The translations under genes and the position numbers were made by a program. From the NCBI RefSeq assembly GCF_041725775.1, contig NZ_JBEUEL010000012.1, forward strand, positions 10,136 to 74,135: a stretch of 64,000 nucleotides of DNA, given 5' to 3'. Position 1 is the stretch's first letter, and each line of letters opens with the position of its first letter. This stretch comes from Pueribacillus sp041725775. GTDB lineage: Bacteria > Bacillota > Bacilli > Bacillales > UBA6769. The notes beneath the pieces were generated by a model. That model did not search any database. It saw only the letters and a program-made list of their open reading frames with translations, and was not told where the DNA came from. Positions 1 through 7,788 of the stretch are shown one piece after another.

Positions 1-315
1 CAACTTGTAAGCGAACAGCTTAGTCAAAAACTTGATGAACATGATCCGATTCAACAAGCCTATTTTCTAGAAGTTTCTTCTCCAGGTGTTGAAAGACCTT
101 TAAAGAAAATCGAGCATTTCGAAAAGGCTGTTGGCAAACAAGTTTATATAAAAACGTACGAGCACATTGAAGGTAATAAAACATTTGAAGGCAAGCTCAT
201 TCACTTTGATGGAGAAGTTGCAACAGTTGAATGGAGCGAGAAACATCGAGTTAATCAAACAGAAATACCATACAAAAAAATAGCTAGTGCAAGGCTTGCT
301 GTTACGTTTAATTAG
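1..315 (+). CDS. rimP: Ribosome maturation factor RimP, C-terminal part
   Basis: The window opens inside this gene. About 104 codons remain, in frame from base 1 to the TAG at 313-315. RimP helps assemble the 30S ribosomal subunit. The remaining protein contains the family signature VSSPGVERPL followed by the C-terminal SH3-like barrel. Lying upstream of nusA is the standard position in Bacilli, although here the two genes are about 400 bp apart rather than closely linked. The N-terminal part is outside the window. Confidence 0.93.
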   Translation, partial: QLVSEQLSQKLDEHDPIQQAYFLEVSSPGVERPLKKIEHFEKAVGKQVYIKTYEHIEGNKTFEGKLIHFDGEVATVEWSEKHRVNQTEIPYKKIASARLAVTFN

Positions 316-718
316 CTACTAATGCGTGCACGAAATGGAGGTAACGAGAGGCAAAGTTGATTACATACGTAACGTCCTGCGATTGCAGTTACTAGGAATA
401 TATTCAAGTCGTACACTTGTTGTACCGTAGGCAACACCATAGCTGAATTTTTGTGCTTCTATCACCGAGGAAGCTTGATTAAGCTACAGTTGTATAACAT
501 ATTTGATAAAGTATTTTTGAACGAAGATACTATTAGTTGGAAAATAACGATTAGTGAGATTGATTTGGATTCAATTTACGTTTTTGAGTGTGGTAAACCC
601 GTGATCACAATCGTGAGTCTCTGAACTTTTTGAACAACCTTTAGTAGTTAGGACATCTTAGAAGGTTTAAACTGTTCAAGTATATTGAGCCTTGTAACGT
701 TAAAGGGGAGAAAACTAA
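316..718. other. Unusually long rimP-nusA gap with hairpins
   Basis: This 403-bp gap has no convincing reading frame. It holds several inverted repeats. One is a GTAAC/CTGC stem against GCAGTTAC near 370-393, and another is GTACA/TGTAC near 410. The longest is a two-part stem: TTGAACA (630-636) plus ACCTT (637-641) facing AAGGT (662-666) plus TGTTCAA (673-679). The nusA ribosome binding site GGGGAG follows at about 703. The gap may hold a nusA leader or a relic; I recognise no named RNA family. Confidence 0.5.
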
Positions 719-1822
719 ATGAACACTGATTTGTTAGATGCACTGACAATGCTTGAAAAAGAAAAAGGAATTAGTAAAGATGTTATTATTGAAGCGATTG
801 AAGCTGCCCTTATTTCTGCATATAAGCGTAATTTTAATCAAGCCCAAAATGTACGAATTGATTTCAATCAAGAAAATGGCAATATTCAAGTGTTCGCAAG
901 AAAAGATGTCGTGGAAGAAGAAACGGATTCTCGTTTAGAAATCGCATTGAGCAAAGCACAAGAAATGGATCCGAATTATGAAATTGGTGACGTTGTTGAA
1001 ATTGAAGTGACACCGAGAAACTTTGGAAGGATTGCAGCACAAACAGCAAAGCAAGTTGTCACTCAACGAGTTCGTGAAGCAGAAAGAGGAATCGTATACT
1101 CTGAGTTTATCGATCGTGAAGAAGATATCATAACAGGTATTGTTCAGCGCCATGATCATCGCTTTATCTATGTTAACCTTGGCAAAGTTGAAGCTTTATT
1201 GCCAGCGAATGAACAAATGCCGAATGAAACGTACAACCAAAATGACCGAATTAAAGTGTACATTACAAAAGTTGAAAAAACAACAAAAGGTCCTCAAGTG
1301 ATGGTGTCTAGGACCCATCCAGGGTTGTTGAAACGATTATTCGAATTGGAAGTTCCAGAAATTTACGATGGGACAGTTGAAATCAAATCGATTGCAAGAG
1401 AAGCTGGTGATCGATCCAAAATAGCAGTGTACGCTGAAAATCCAGAAATTGATGCTGTTGGATCATGTGTAGGCCAAAAAGGACAACGGGTGCAAGCGAT
1501 CGTCGATGAACTTAAAGGAGAAAAAATTGATATCGTTCACTGGTCTGAAGATCCGGTTGAATATGTTGCAAATGCATTGAGTCCGTCTAAAGTGCTTCAT
1601 GTTGATGTAGATGAAGGAGAAAAAATGACGACCGTCGTTGTCCCAGATTACCAGCTTTCACTTGCGATTGGCAAACGTGGGCAAAATGCAAGACTTGCAG
1701 CGAAATTAACGGGTTGGAAAATTGACATAAAAAGTGAATCAGATGCAATTGAACTCGGATTATATAACCCTAAAGACGATGAGTCCATAGAGTCACCTGA
1801 TGATTCTGAAGACGAACGTTAG
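719..1822 (+). CDS. nusA: Transcription termination/antitermination factor NusA
   Basis: NusA binds RNA polymerase and nascent RNA and modulates pausing, intrinsic termination and antitermination. The 367-residue product is close to the usual Bacillus length of about 370. It has an N-terminal polymerase-binding domain (about 1-125), an S1 domain (about 135-200, with a segment IVQRHDHRFIYVNLG) and two KH domains to about residue 345, including CVGQKGQRVQAIVDEL and LAIGKRGQNARLAAKL. The acidic tail is short, without the repeats of proteobacterial NusA. ATG at 719 follows GGGGAG. It leads ylxR, ylxQ, infB, ylxP and rbfA. Confidence 0.97.
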   Translation: MNTDLLDALTMLEKEKGISKDVIIEAIEAALISAYKRNFNQAQNVRIDFNQENGNIQVFARKDVVEEETDSRLEIALSKAQEMDPNYEIGDVVEIEVTPRNFGRIAAQTAKQVVTQRVREAERGIVYSEFIDREEDIITGIVQRHDHRFIYVNLGKVEALLPANEQMPNETYNQNDRIKVYITKVEKTTKGPQVMVSRTHPGLLKRLFELEVPEIYDGTVEIKSIAREAGDRSKIAVYAENPEIDAVGSCVGQKGQRVQAIVDELKGEKIDIVHWSEDPVEYVANALSPSKVLHVDVDEGEKMTTVVVPDYQLSLAIGKRGQNARLAAKLTGWKIDIKSESDAIELGLYNPKDDESIESPDDSEDER

Positions 1823-1836
1823 TCGAGGTGTTGTAT

Positions 1837-2115
1837 GTGAAAAAACGAAAAATACCATTAAGAAAATGTGTTGTTACTCAAGAAATGAAACCGAAAAAGG
1901 AATTATTTCGAATTGTACGCTCTCCTGAAGGAGACATATTTATAGATGAGACAGGGAAAAGGTCAGGACGGGGTGCGTACGTATCAAAAGATGAAAAAGT
2001 AATTAAATTAGCGAAAGAAAAAAATAGTCTGTCGTCCCACTTAAAAGCAAATGTAAGTGCAAGCATTTACGATGAACTGTTGGAGTTAGTTGAGAAAGAA
2101 CGATCTTCGTCATGA
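1837..2115 (+). CDS. ylxR: YlxR family RNA-binding protein (RnpM-like)
   Basis: This is a 92-residue DUF448 protein. The family has the conserved N-terminal pattern RKCVVTQEMKPKKEL and the loop GRGAYVS, both visible here. In B. subtilis the family has been linked to nucleic-acid binding and modulation of RNase P. I chose GTG at 1837 because GAGGTG at 1825-1830 lies six bases upstream and the protein then begins MKKRKIPL like relatives; an in-frame GTG at 1828 overlaps that ribosome binding site. The stop overlaps the start of ylxQ by four bases. Confidence 0.9.
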   Translation: MKKRKIPLRKCVVTQEMKPKKELFRIVRSPEGDIFIDETGKRSGRGAYVSKDEKVIKLAKEKNSLSSHLKANVSASIYDELLELVEKERSSS

Positions 2116-2420
2116 GTAAACAACAACAATTTTTTCAGCTACTTGGATTAGCGAACCGTGCCCGAAAAATTGTATCAGGTGAAGAATTTGTATTAAATGA
2201 AATTAGGAAACAGACTGTGAAACTTGTCATTTTGTCAAACGATGCATCTAAGGCAACGAAAAAAAAACTTCAAGATAAATGTTCGTACTACAAAGTGAAA
2301 TTTGTTGAAGTGGGAGACCGAGTAATGCTTGGTCAAGCAATAGGGAAACAACAGCGTGTTGCGATAGCCGTTTTAGATGAAGGAATTGCAACTAAATTAC
2401 TCATCAAACTCGGTCAATAA
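2112..2420 (+). CDS. ylxQ: L7Ae-family ribosomal protein YlxQ
   Basis: This 102-residue protein belongs to the L7Ae/L30e/S12e/Gadd45 family of RNA-binding proteins, which typically recognise kink-turn RNA. The visible signature is LGLANRARKIVSGEE near the N terminus, followed by a hydrophobic strand (VKLVILSNDAS) typical of the fold. ATG at 2112 overlaps the ylxR stop, and infB follows 15 bases after the stop. This matches the conserved nusA-ylxR-ylxQ-infB arrangement. Its exact cellular role is not settled. Confidence 0.9.
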   Translation: MSKQQQFFQLLGLANRARKIVSGEEFVLNEIRKQTVKLVILSNDASKATKKKLQDKCSYYKVKFVEVGDRVMLGQAIGKQQRVAIAVLDEGIATKLLIKLGQ

Positions 2421-2435
2421 CGTGGGGGTGAACAA

Positions 2436-4565
2436 ATGAGTAAGATGCGGATTTATGAATATGCAAAAAATAATCAATTAACAAGTAAACAAGTGATTGA
2501 AAAGTTACAATCATTAAATGTCAATGTATCGAATCATATGTCAACGATTGATCAAGAAACAGTTGAAAGGTTAAATAAAGAGTTTCATAAAGCAAAACAA
2601 CAAGTACAAACAACCGGAACTGATCAAAACAAAAAAATACCGAAAGTAAAAGCTAAAGCTTCCAGTGAGCCACAGCAAAAAGATGAGAAAACTAAACCTG
2701 TGAAGAATACAAAAAAAGCAAATCAACTAAAACGAACTCAAGGCAAGAAAAAGTCTGAAGCACATGCACATCATGCGAAAAAAAGGAAAGAAAGTCCTAA
2801 ACAAAAGGAAACACCGAAAAAGATTACTCATGCAGGCACATTAACTGTAGCTGAATTAGCAAAGAAATTAAATAAAGAACCGTCTGAAATCATTAAAAAA
2901 TTAATGCTTCTTGGTGTTATGGCAACAATTAACCAAGATTTAGACGCGGATGTAATAGAAATGGTTGCTACTGATTACGAAGTTGAAGTTGAAATTGAGG
3001 AAGTCTTTGAAGTTAGCGATTTTGAACGTTATGAGATTGAGGACAAAGAAAGTGACCTTCAATTACGACCAGCAGTCGTTACCATTATGGGTCATGTTGA
3101 CCATGGAAAGACAACCTTGCTTGATTCCATTAGACAGACGAGAGTAACCGAAACAGAGGCAGGAGGAATTACGCAACATATCGGTGCCTATCAGATTGAA
3201 GAAGACGGAAAAAAAATTACGTTCCTTGATACACCTGGTCACGCCGCATTTACAACGATGCGAGCGCGAGGCGCGAAAATTACTGACCTTACAATTTTAG
3301 TTGTTGCGGCAGATGACGGTGTCATGCCACAAACGATTGAGGCAATTAATCATGCTAAAGCTGCTGAGGTGCCAATCATTGTTGCAGTCAATAAAATCGA
3401 TAAAGAAACCGCTAATCCTGATCGCGTCATGCAAGAATTAACAGAGCATGGTTTAGTGCCTGAAGATTGGGGCGGTGATACTATATTCGTTCCACTGTCC
3501 GCATTAAAAAAAGAAGGAATCGATGATCTTCTTGAAATGATTTTACTCGTTGCTGAGATGGAGGAATTAAAAGCGAATCCAAATCGATTTGCAACGGGGA
3601 CAGTCATCGAAGCTGAGCTTGACAAAGGAAGAGGAGCAGTCGCAACACTGCTTGTACAAAATGGTACGCTAAAAATTCAAGACCCGATCGTCGTTGGAAA
3701 TACGTACGGACGAGTTCGTGCAATGGTTAATGACCTTGGGAAACGTGTGAAAGAAGCGGGACCATCTACGCCAGTTGAAATCACAGGTCTTCATGACGTA
3801 CCACAAGCCGGTGATCAATTTATGGTGTTTAAAGATGAAAAAACAGCTCGCCAAGTCGGTGAGGCACGTGCGGAAAAACAAAAATCCGCAGAGCGTCATG
3901 ACACTTCAAAAGTAAGTCTTGATGAATTGTTTGAACAATTTAAAGATGAGGAAACAAAAGAGCTTAATATCATTGTAAAAGCTGACGTACAAGGGACAGC
4001 TGAAGCGCTCGTCGGCGCTCTCCAAAAAATTGACGTCGAAGGTACAAAAATCTCAATTATCCATTCAGGCGTAGGTGCAATTTCTGAGTCGGATATCATA
4101 CTCGCTTCTGCGTCGAATGCAATTATTATCGGATTTAATGTTCGACCCGATAACAACGCGAAAAGGACAGCTGAAGCTGAAAAAGTAGAGATTCGACTCC
4201 ATCGCATTATATACGATGCGATTGATGAAATTGAATTAGCGTTAAAAGGTATGCTCGATCCAGAATATGAAGAGAAAGTCATCGGTCAAGCAGAAGTTCG
4301 TCAAACATTTAAAGTATCAAAACTTGGAACAATCGCTGGCTGTCACGTTACGGATGGAAAAGTAACGAGAGATGCTGGAATCCGTTTAATTCGTGACGGT
4401 ATCGTTATCCATGAAGGCAAAGTCGATACGTTACGGCGTTATAAAGACGATGTACGAGAAGTTCAAGCTGGTTATGAATGTGGAATTACGCTTGAGAAAT
4501 TTAATGACATTAAAGAAGGCGATATATTCGAAGCTTTCGTCATGCAAGAAATTGAAAGAAAATGA
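2436..4565 (+). CDS. infB: Translation initiation factor IF-2
   Basis: IF-2 is the GTPase that places initiator fMet-tRNA on the 30S subunit and promotes 50S joining. The 709 residues are close to the usual Bacillus length (about 716). There is an N-terminal domain (1-50), a lysine-rich linker (about 55-130), a second IF2-N domain, then the G domain with GHVDHGKT at 219-226, DTPGH, and NKID. Beta-barrel and C-terminal tRNA-binding domains follow, with CGITLEKFNDIKEGD near the end. GGGGGTGA lies eight bases before ATG 2436. ylxP overlaps its stop. Confidence 0.97.
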   Translation: MSKMRIYEYAKNNQLTSKQVIEKLQSLNVNVSNHMSTIDQETVERLNKEFHKAKQQVQTTGTDQNKKIPKVKAKASSEPQQKDEKTKPVKNTKKANQLKRTQGKKKSEAHAHHAKKRKESPKQKETPKKITHAGTLTVAELAKKLNKEPSEIIKKLMLLGVMATINQDLDADVIEMVATDYEVEVEIEEVFEVSDFERYEIEDKESDLQLRPAVVTIMGHVDHGKTTLLDSIRQTRVTETEAGGITQHIGAYQIEEDGKKITFLDTPGHAAFTTMRARGAKITDLTILVVAADDGVMPQTIEAINHAKAAEVPIIVAVNKIDKETANPDRVMQELTEHGLVPEDWGGDTIFVPLSALKKEGIDDLLEMILLVAEMEELKANPNRFATGTVIEAELDKGRGAVATLLVQNGTLKIQDPIVVGNTYGRVRAMVNDLGKRVKEAGPSTPVEITGLHDVPQAGDQFMVFKDEKTARQVGEARAEKQKSAERHDTSKVSLDELFEQFKDEETKELNIIVKADVQGTAEALVGALQKIDVEGTKISIIHSGVGAISESDIILASASNAIIIGFNVRPDNNAKRTAEAEKVEIRLHRIIYDAIDEIELALKGMLDPEYEEKVIGQAEVRQTFKVSKLGTIAGCHVTDGKVTRDAGIRLIRDGIVIHEGKVDTLRRYKDDVREVQAGYECGITLEKFNDIKEGDIFEAFVMQEIERK

Positions 4566-4840
4566 TCGGTTTCGTTCGCTGTGAATGTTCTCTTTATGAC
4601 GTCCATTCATTGAAAGAAAAACGAAGTATCGTGAAGTCGATCACTGCACGCTTAAAGCAACGCTTTAATGTTTCAGTGGCTGAATTAGACAACCAAGATG
4701 TTTGGCAACGAACGACGTTTGGAATTGCTGTCGTCTCCAATACTCGAAAAAGAACTGAACAAGAGCTTCAAAAAGCGATCAAAATGATTGAATCGGATTC
4801 AAGAATTGAAATCATTGAAACCGACTATGAATGGTTGTAA
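4562..4840 (+). CDS. ylxP: DUF503 family protein YlxP
   Basis: This 92-residue protein matches the DUF503/YlxP family, with the pattern HSLKEKRSIVKSITARLKQRFNVS followed by conserved aspartate, tryptophan and alternating strand residues. The start ATG overlaps the infB stop by four bases, which indicates translational coupling. In Bacilli it sits between infB and rbfA. A role in ribosome biogenesis has been suggested from this linkage, but nothing in the sequence shows an active site. Confidence 0.9.
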   Translation: MIGFVRCECSLYDVHSLKEKRSIVKSITARLKQRFNVSVAELDNQDVWQRTTFGIAVVSNTRKRTEQELQKAIKMIESDSRIEIIETDYEWL

Positions 4841-4884
4841 CATTTTTCTGTAGACAACAACATTGTAGCTTGGGGGGTGAAAAG

Positions 4885-5232
4885 GTGAGTATGCGTGCGA
4901 ACCGAGTAGCAGAACAAATGAAACAAGAACTGTCAGATATTATTAGTAGACGCTTAAAAGATCCAAGAGTCGGTTTTGTTACGATTACTGACGTTGATGT
5001 GACAGGAGATTTGCAACAAGCAAAAGTATATTTTACTGTCCTTGGCGATGAGGAAAAGAAAGCTACTACAAAGGAAGCATTAGAAAAAGCGTCAGGCTTC
5101 ATTCGCTCCGAAATAGGAAGTCGAATTCGACTTCGAAAAACACCTGAAATCTTTTTCGAGTTTGATGAGTCGATCGATTATGGAAATCGAATTGAAAAAT
5201 TACTGTCTGATTTAAATAAAGATAAACAATAA
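4885..5232 (+). CDS. rbfA: 30S ribosome-binding factor RbfA
   Basis: RbfA is a small KH-like protein that matures the 16S rRNA 5' region during 30S assembly. It has 115 residues, as in relatives. Visible family motifs are RRLKDPRVGFVTITDV, the strand AKVYFTVLG, and near the end RKTPEIFFEFDESIDYG. I chose GTG at 4885, giving MSMRANRV, because GGGGGGTGA at 4872-4880 is correctly spaced. An ATG two codons further in is possible, and the frame stays open upstream to 4831. A terminator hairpin follows. Confidence 0.94.
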   Translation: MSMRANRVAEQMKQELSDIISRRLKDPRVGFVTITDVDVTGDLQQAKVYFTVLGDEEKKATTKEALEKASGFIRSEIGSRIRLRKTPEIFFEFDESIDYGNRIEKLLSDLNKDKQ

Positions 5233-5243
5233 TAAAAATATAC

Positions 5244-5278
5244 GGATAGACAATAGCAAAAGCTGTCTATCCTTTTTT
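5244..5278 (+). terminator. Intrinsic terminator after rbfA
   Basis: A perfect nine-base stem GGATAGACA (5244-5252) / TGTCTATCC (5264-5272) is followed directly by six T. It lies inside the nusA-to-ribC gene run, so truB and ribC may depend on read-through or their own promoter. Confidence 0.85.
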
Positions 5279-5311
5279 CAGTGAAGGGATAACGGAGTGA
5301 CAAGCTGAGCA

Positions 5312-6232
5312 ATGAATACGTTGAATGGCATTTTACCATTAAATAAACCTAAAGGTATGACTTCACACGACTGCGTCATGAAAATACGAAAACTATTAAA
5401 CGTAAAAAAGATGGGTCATACAGGCACGCTTGATCCAGACGTAGACGGTGTATTACCGATTTGTATCGGAAGAGCAACAAAAGTCGTAGAATATATGATG
5501 GAGTATCCGAAAACGTATGAGGCAGTTATTACACTTGGGATTGCCACAACGACAGAAGATGCGACAGGTCAAGTGATTGCTAAAAAGGACATTACCTCAC
5601 CGATTACACCTAAACAAATTCAGACTGTTCTTACTGAAATGGAAGGCAAAATTAAACAAGTTCCGCCAATGTATTCAGCTGTTAAAGTGAATGGCAAACG
5701 TTTATATGAGTATGCTTTTGAAGGAAAAACGATAGCAAGACCACAAAGAGAAGTAACTATTCATAAAATAGAATTATTAACGGATAAAGGTATTGACAAT
5801 CATCAACGCTCTTTTCCGATCCGAGTAACTTGTTCTAAAGGAACGTATATTCGTACACTTGCTGTAGATATCGGGAAAAAACTTGGTTACCCAGCACATA
5901 TGGAAAAATTAACACGGACAAAGTCCGGACCATTTATACTAGAAGAGACATGCACTTTTCGTGAAATTGAACAAGCTGTATTGAATGAACAAATTCAAAC
6001 ACACTTACATTCGATTGACAAAGCGGTAGCACACTTTGAAAAGAAAGTGGTATCCGATATAGTAGCAGCGAAAATCGAAAACGGAACGGTCCTTCCCCAG
6101 TTTAAACATATGGAAAAAAAACGGTATACGATTTACAATACAGATGGAGAACTCCTTGCTATTTACATACCTCATCCTGAAAAGCAAGGTTTGATGAAAC
6201 CAGAAAAAATGATTAAAGTAAAGGGAAATTAG
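5312..6232 (+). CDS. truB: tRNA pseudouridine(55) synthase TruB
   Basis: TruB isomerises U55 in the T-loop of tRNAs to pseudouridine. The 306-residue product has the N-terminal motif NGILPLNKPKGMTSHD and the catalytic motif GHTGTLDPDVDGVLP with the nucleophile aspartate at residue 41. Further motifs are KTYEA, the RPQRE segment, and SKGTYIRTLAVDIG, with a C-terminal PUA-like region. ATG at 5312 has a weak, rather distant AACGGAG upstream; TTG at 5321 is an alternative start. ribC follows 11 bases after its stop. Confidence 0.95.
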   Translation: MNTLNGILPLNKPKGMTSHDCVMKIRKLLNVKKMGHTGTLDPDVDGVLPICIGRATKVVEYMMEYPKTYEAVITLGIATTTEDATGQVIAKKDITSPITPKQIQTVLTEMEGKIKQVPPMYSAVKVNGKRLYEYAFEGKTIARPQREVTIHKIELLTDKGIDNHQRSFPIRVTCSKGTYIRTLAVDIGKKLGYPAHMEKLTRTKSGPFILEETCTFREIEQAVLNEQIQTHLHSIDKAVAHFEKKVVSDIVAAKIENGTVLPQFKHMEKKRYTIYNTDGELLAIYIPHPEKQGLMKPEKMIKVKGN

Positions 6233-6243
6233 GGGTGGCCAAC

Positions 6244-7185
6244 TTGAAGACGATCAATCTCCAATATCCGCATGCTTTAGACGTACAACAATTAAAAGAA
6301 ACTGTTGTTGCATTAGGCTACTTCGATGGGGTTCATTTAGGGCATCAAAAAGTCATTCAAACTGCAAAAGCCATTGCTAGAAAAAATCAATGGCAAACGG
6401 CTGTGATGACATTTCATCCACACCCAGCCATTGTTTTAGGAAAAGTTGACCGGATTGCTGCAATAACCCCGCTGCGGGAAAAAGAAAAAGTGTTGAAAGA
6501 ACTTGGTGTTGACATTTTATATGTCGTTACCTTCAATGAAACTTTCTCTAAACTGACTCCTCAGCAGTTTGTTGATGAATACATTATTAGTTTATCAATT
6601 AGGCATGTTGTAGCTGGTTTCGATTATACGTATGGACGTTTCGGTAAAGGAACGATGGCAACGATGCCTGAACACACGCGAGGACAGTTCGAGATTACGA
6701 CAGTCCAAAAAGTTGAGAAAGATAACGAAAAAATTAGTTCAACATTAATTCGCTCTTTCATTAGCGAAGGATATGTAGAACAACTTCCCAAATATTTAGG
6801 GAGATTTTACGAAATGAGCGGGATTGTCGTATCTGGCGAGAAAAGAGGAAGAACGATTGGTTTTCCGACTGCCAATTTATCAGTTTCTTCAGAGTACGTT
6901 TTCCCTAAAAAAGGTGTTTATGCTGTGAAAGTAACCTATGAGGGGCGTACATACAAAGGGGTTTTAAATATCGGGTATAAACCGACATTTCATAAGCAAT
7001 TGCTGAAGCCTTCTATCGAAGTCCATATTTTAGATTTTAATGAATCGATATATGGTAAAAATCTTACGATTGAGTGGAGAAAACGACTGCGTGATGAGAA
7101 AAAGTTTAATTCAATTGAAGAATTAGTTGAACAAATCAAAAAAGACAAAAATGAAGCGGAAGCATATTTTCAGTTTGCAATTTAA
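6244..7185 (+). CDS. ribC: Bifunctional riboflavin kinase / FAD synthetase
   Basis: This enzyme phosphorylates riboflavin to FMN and adenylylates FMN to FAD. The 313-residue product has the N-terminal nucleotidyltransferase domain (GYFDGVHLGHQKVI; later SSTLIRSFI) and the C-terminal kinase domain with RTIGFPTANL and GVYAVKV. TTG at 6244 is preferred because AGGGGTGG at 6231-6238 is well spaced and the protein then begins MKTI as in relatives. An in-frame GTG at 6235 would overlap that ribosome binding site. It closes the truB-ribC pair. Confidence 0.95.
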   Translation: MKTINLQYPHALDVQQLKETVVALGYFDGVHLGHQKVIQTAKAIARKNQWQTAVMTFHPHPAIVLGKVDRIAAITPLREKEKVLKELGVDILYVVTFNETFSKLTPQQFVDEYIISLSIRHVVAGFDYTYGRFGKGTMATMPEHTRGQFEITTVQKVEKDNEKISSTLIRSFISEGYVEQLPKYLGRFYEMSGIVVSGEKRGRTIGFPTANLSVSSEYVFPKKGVYAVKVTYEGRTYKGVLNIGYKPTFHKQLLKPSIEVHILDFNESIYGKNLTIEWRKRLRDEKKFNSIEELVEQIKKDKNEAEAYFQFAI

Positions 7186-7198
7186 GTAAAAAAAAGGT

Positions 7199-7290
7199 AT
7201 GCTACTAACGTGAGATTTGAAAGAACCATTGCTTGGCAATTCGATTTCTCCGACGATTGCTAGGGAATTGGGGTTTTAAATGAAAAGGAG
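7199..7290 (+). promoter_or_regulatory. Probable rpsO leader (S15 autoregulatory RNA)
   Basis: The 115-bp stretch upstream of rpsO contains GATTTGAAAGAACC, then CGATTTCTCCGACGATTGCTAGGG and GGTTTTAAAT. Together these could form a multi-helix junction ending near the ribosome binding site. In Geobacillus/Bacillus relatives, S15 binds a junction in its own leader to repress translation. I infer the leader from position and partial resemblance only. Confidence 0.5.
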
Positions 7291-7299
7291 GTGAGCCGG

Positions 7300-7569
7300 A
7301 TGGCACTTAGTCAAGAAGAAAAAAATCAAATTATTGCTGAATTTAAAACACACGAAAACGATACAGGCTCAGCAGAGGTTCAAATTGCGATTCTTACAAA
7401 ACAAATTGACACATTGAATGAACATTTACGTGAACATAAAAAAGATCATCATTCTAGACGTGGTTTGTTAAAAATGGTAGGAAAGCGTCGCAATTTATTA
7501 ACATATCTACGAAAAAAAGATGTTGCGCGTTATCGTGATCTTATTCAAAAACTCGGTTTACGCCGTTAG
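7300..7569 (+). CDS. rpsO: 30S ribosomal protein S15
   Basis: S15 binds the central domain of 16S rRNA early in 30S assembly. The 89-residue product is the canonical length and shows DTGSAEVQIAILTKQI, LREHKKDHHSRRGLL and the C-terminal RYRDLIQKLGLRR. ATG at 7300 is preceded by AAGGAGGTG (7284-7292), a near-perfect ribosome binding site. A terminator follows, and pnp lies downstream with its own promoter, as in other Bacilli. Confidence 0.97.
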   Translation: MALSQEEKNQIIAEFKTHENDTGSAEVQIAILTKQIDTLNEHLREHKKDHHSRRGLLKMVGKRRNLLTYLRKKDVARYRDLIQKLGLRR

Positions 7570-7579
7570 TTTAAAGAAA

Positions 7580-7606
7580 AGCGGGGAAATTATCCCTCGC
7601 TTTTTT
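7580..7606 (+). terminator. Intrinsic terminator after rpsO
   Basis: The stem AGCG-GGG / CCC-CGCT surrounds an AAATTAT-type loop at 7580-7600 and runs into TTTTTT at 7601-7606. Confidence 0.75.
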
Positions 7607-7628
7607 ATTTTTTCGCATATTTTCTTTA

Positions 7629-7657
7629 TTTTACGTCAACTTAATTTAGGGTATAAT
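7629..7657 (+). promoter_or_regulatory. Sigma-A promoter candidate for pnp
   Basis: A perfect -10 box TATAAT lies at 7652-7657, preceded after 17 bases by a weak -35 (TTTTAC). The start of transcription would leave an untranslated leader of about 120 bases before pnp. Confidence 0.5.
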
Positions 7658-7788
7658 AGAACAAGCGTGTCATTAGCAATATTTAATTTAACAAGCATTA
7701 TTTACATATTAAAGGATGGAACAAACGAAGAAAATTAATCTAAGAGGACGAATGATAACGAATCAGTCTGAGAGGGGTACTCAAAATT

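Noticed and set aside
316..718. tRNA or small structured RNA of a known class in the rimP-nusA gap
   Set aside because: No cloverleaf, CCA end or recognisable riboswitch core could be drawn.
1828..1836. GTG 1828 as the start of ylxR
   Set aside because: It lies inside the GAGGTG ribosome binding site for GTG 1837, and relatives start at the later position.
4831..4884. Upstream extension of RbfA to 4831
   Set aside because: It overlaps ylxP and includes the strong GGGGGGTGA ribosome binding site; the added residues are not family-like.
7520..7738. 72-codon plus-strand frame over the rpsO end and terminator
   Set aside because: It overlaps rpsO in another frame, crosses the terminator, and has no ribosome binding site.
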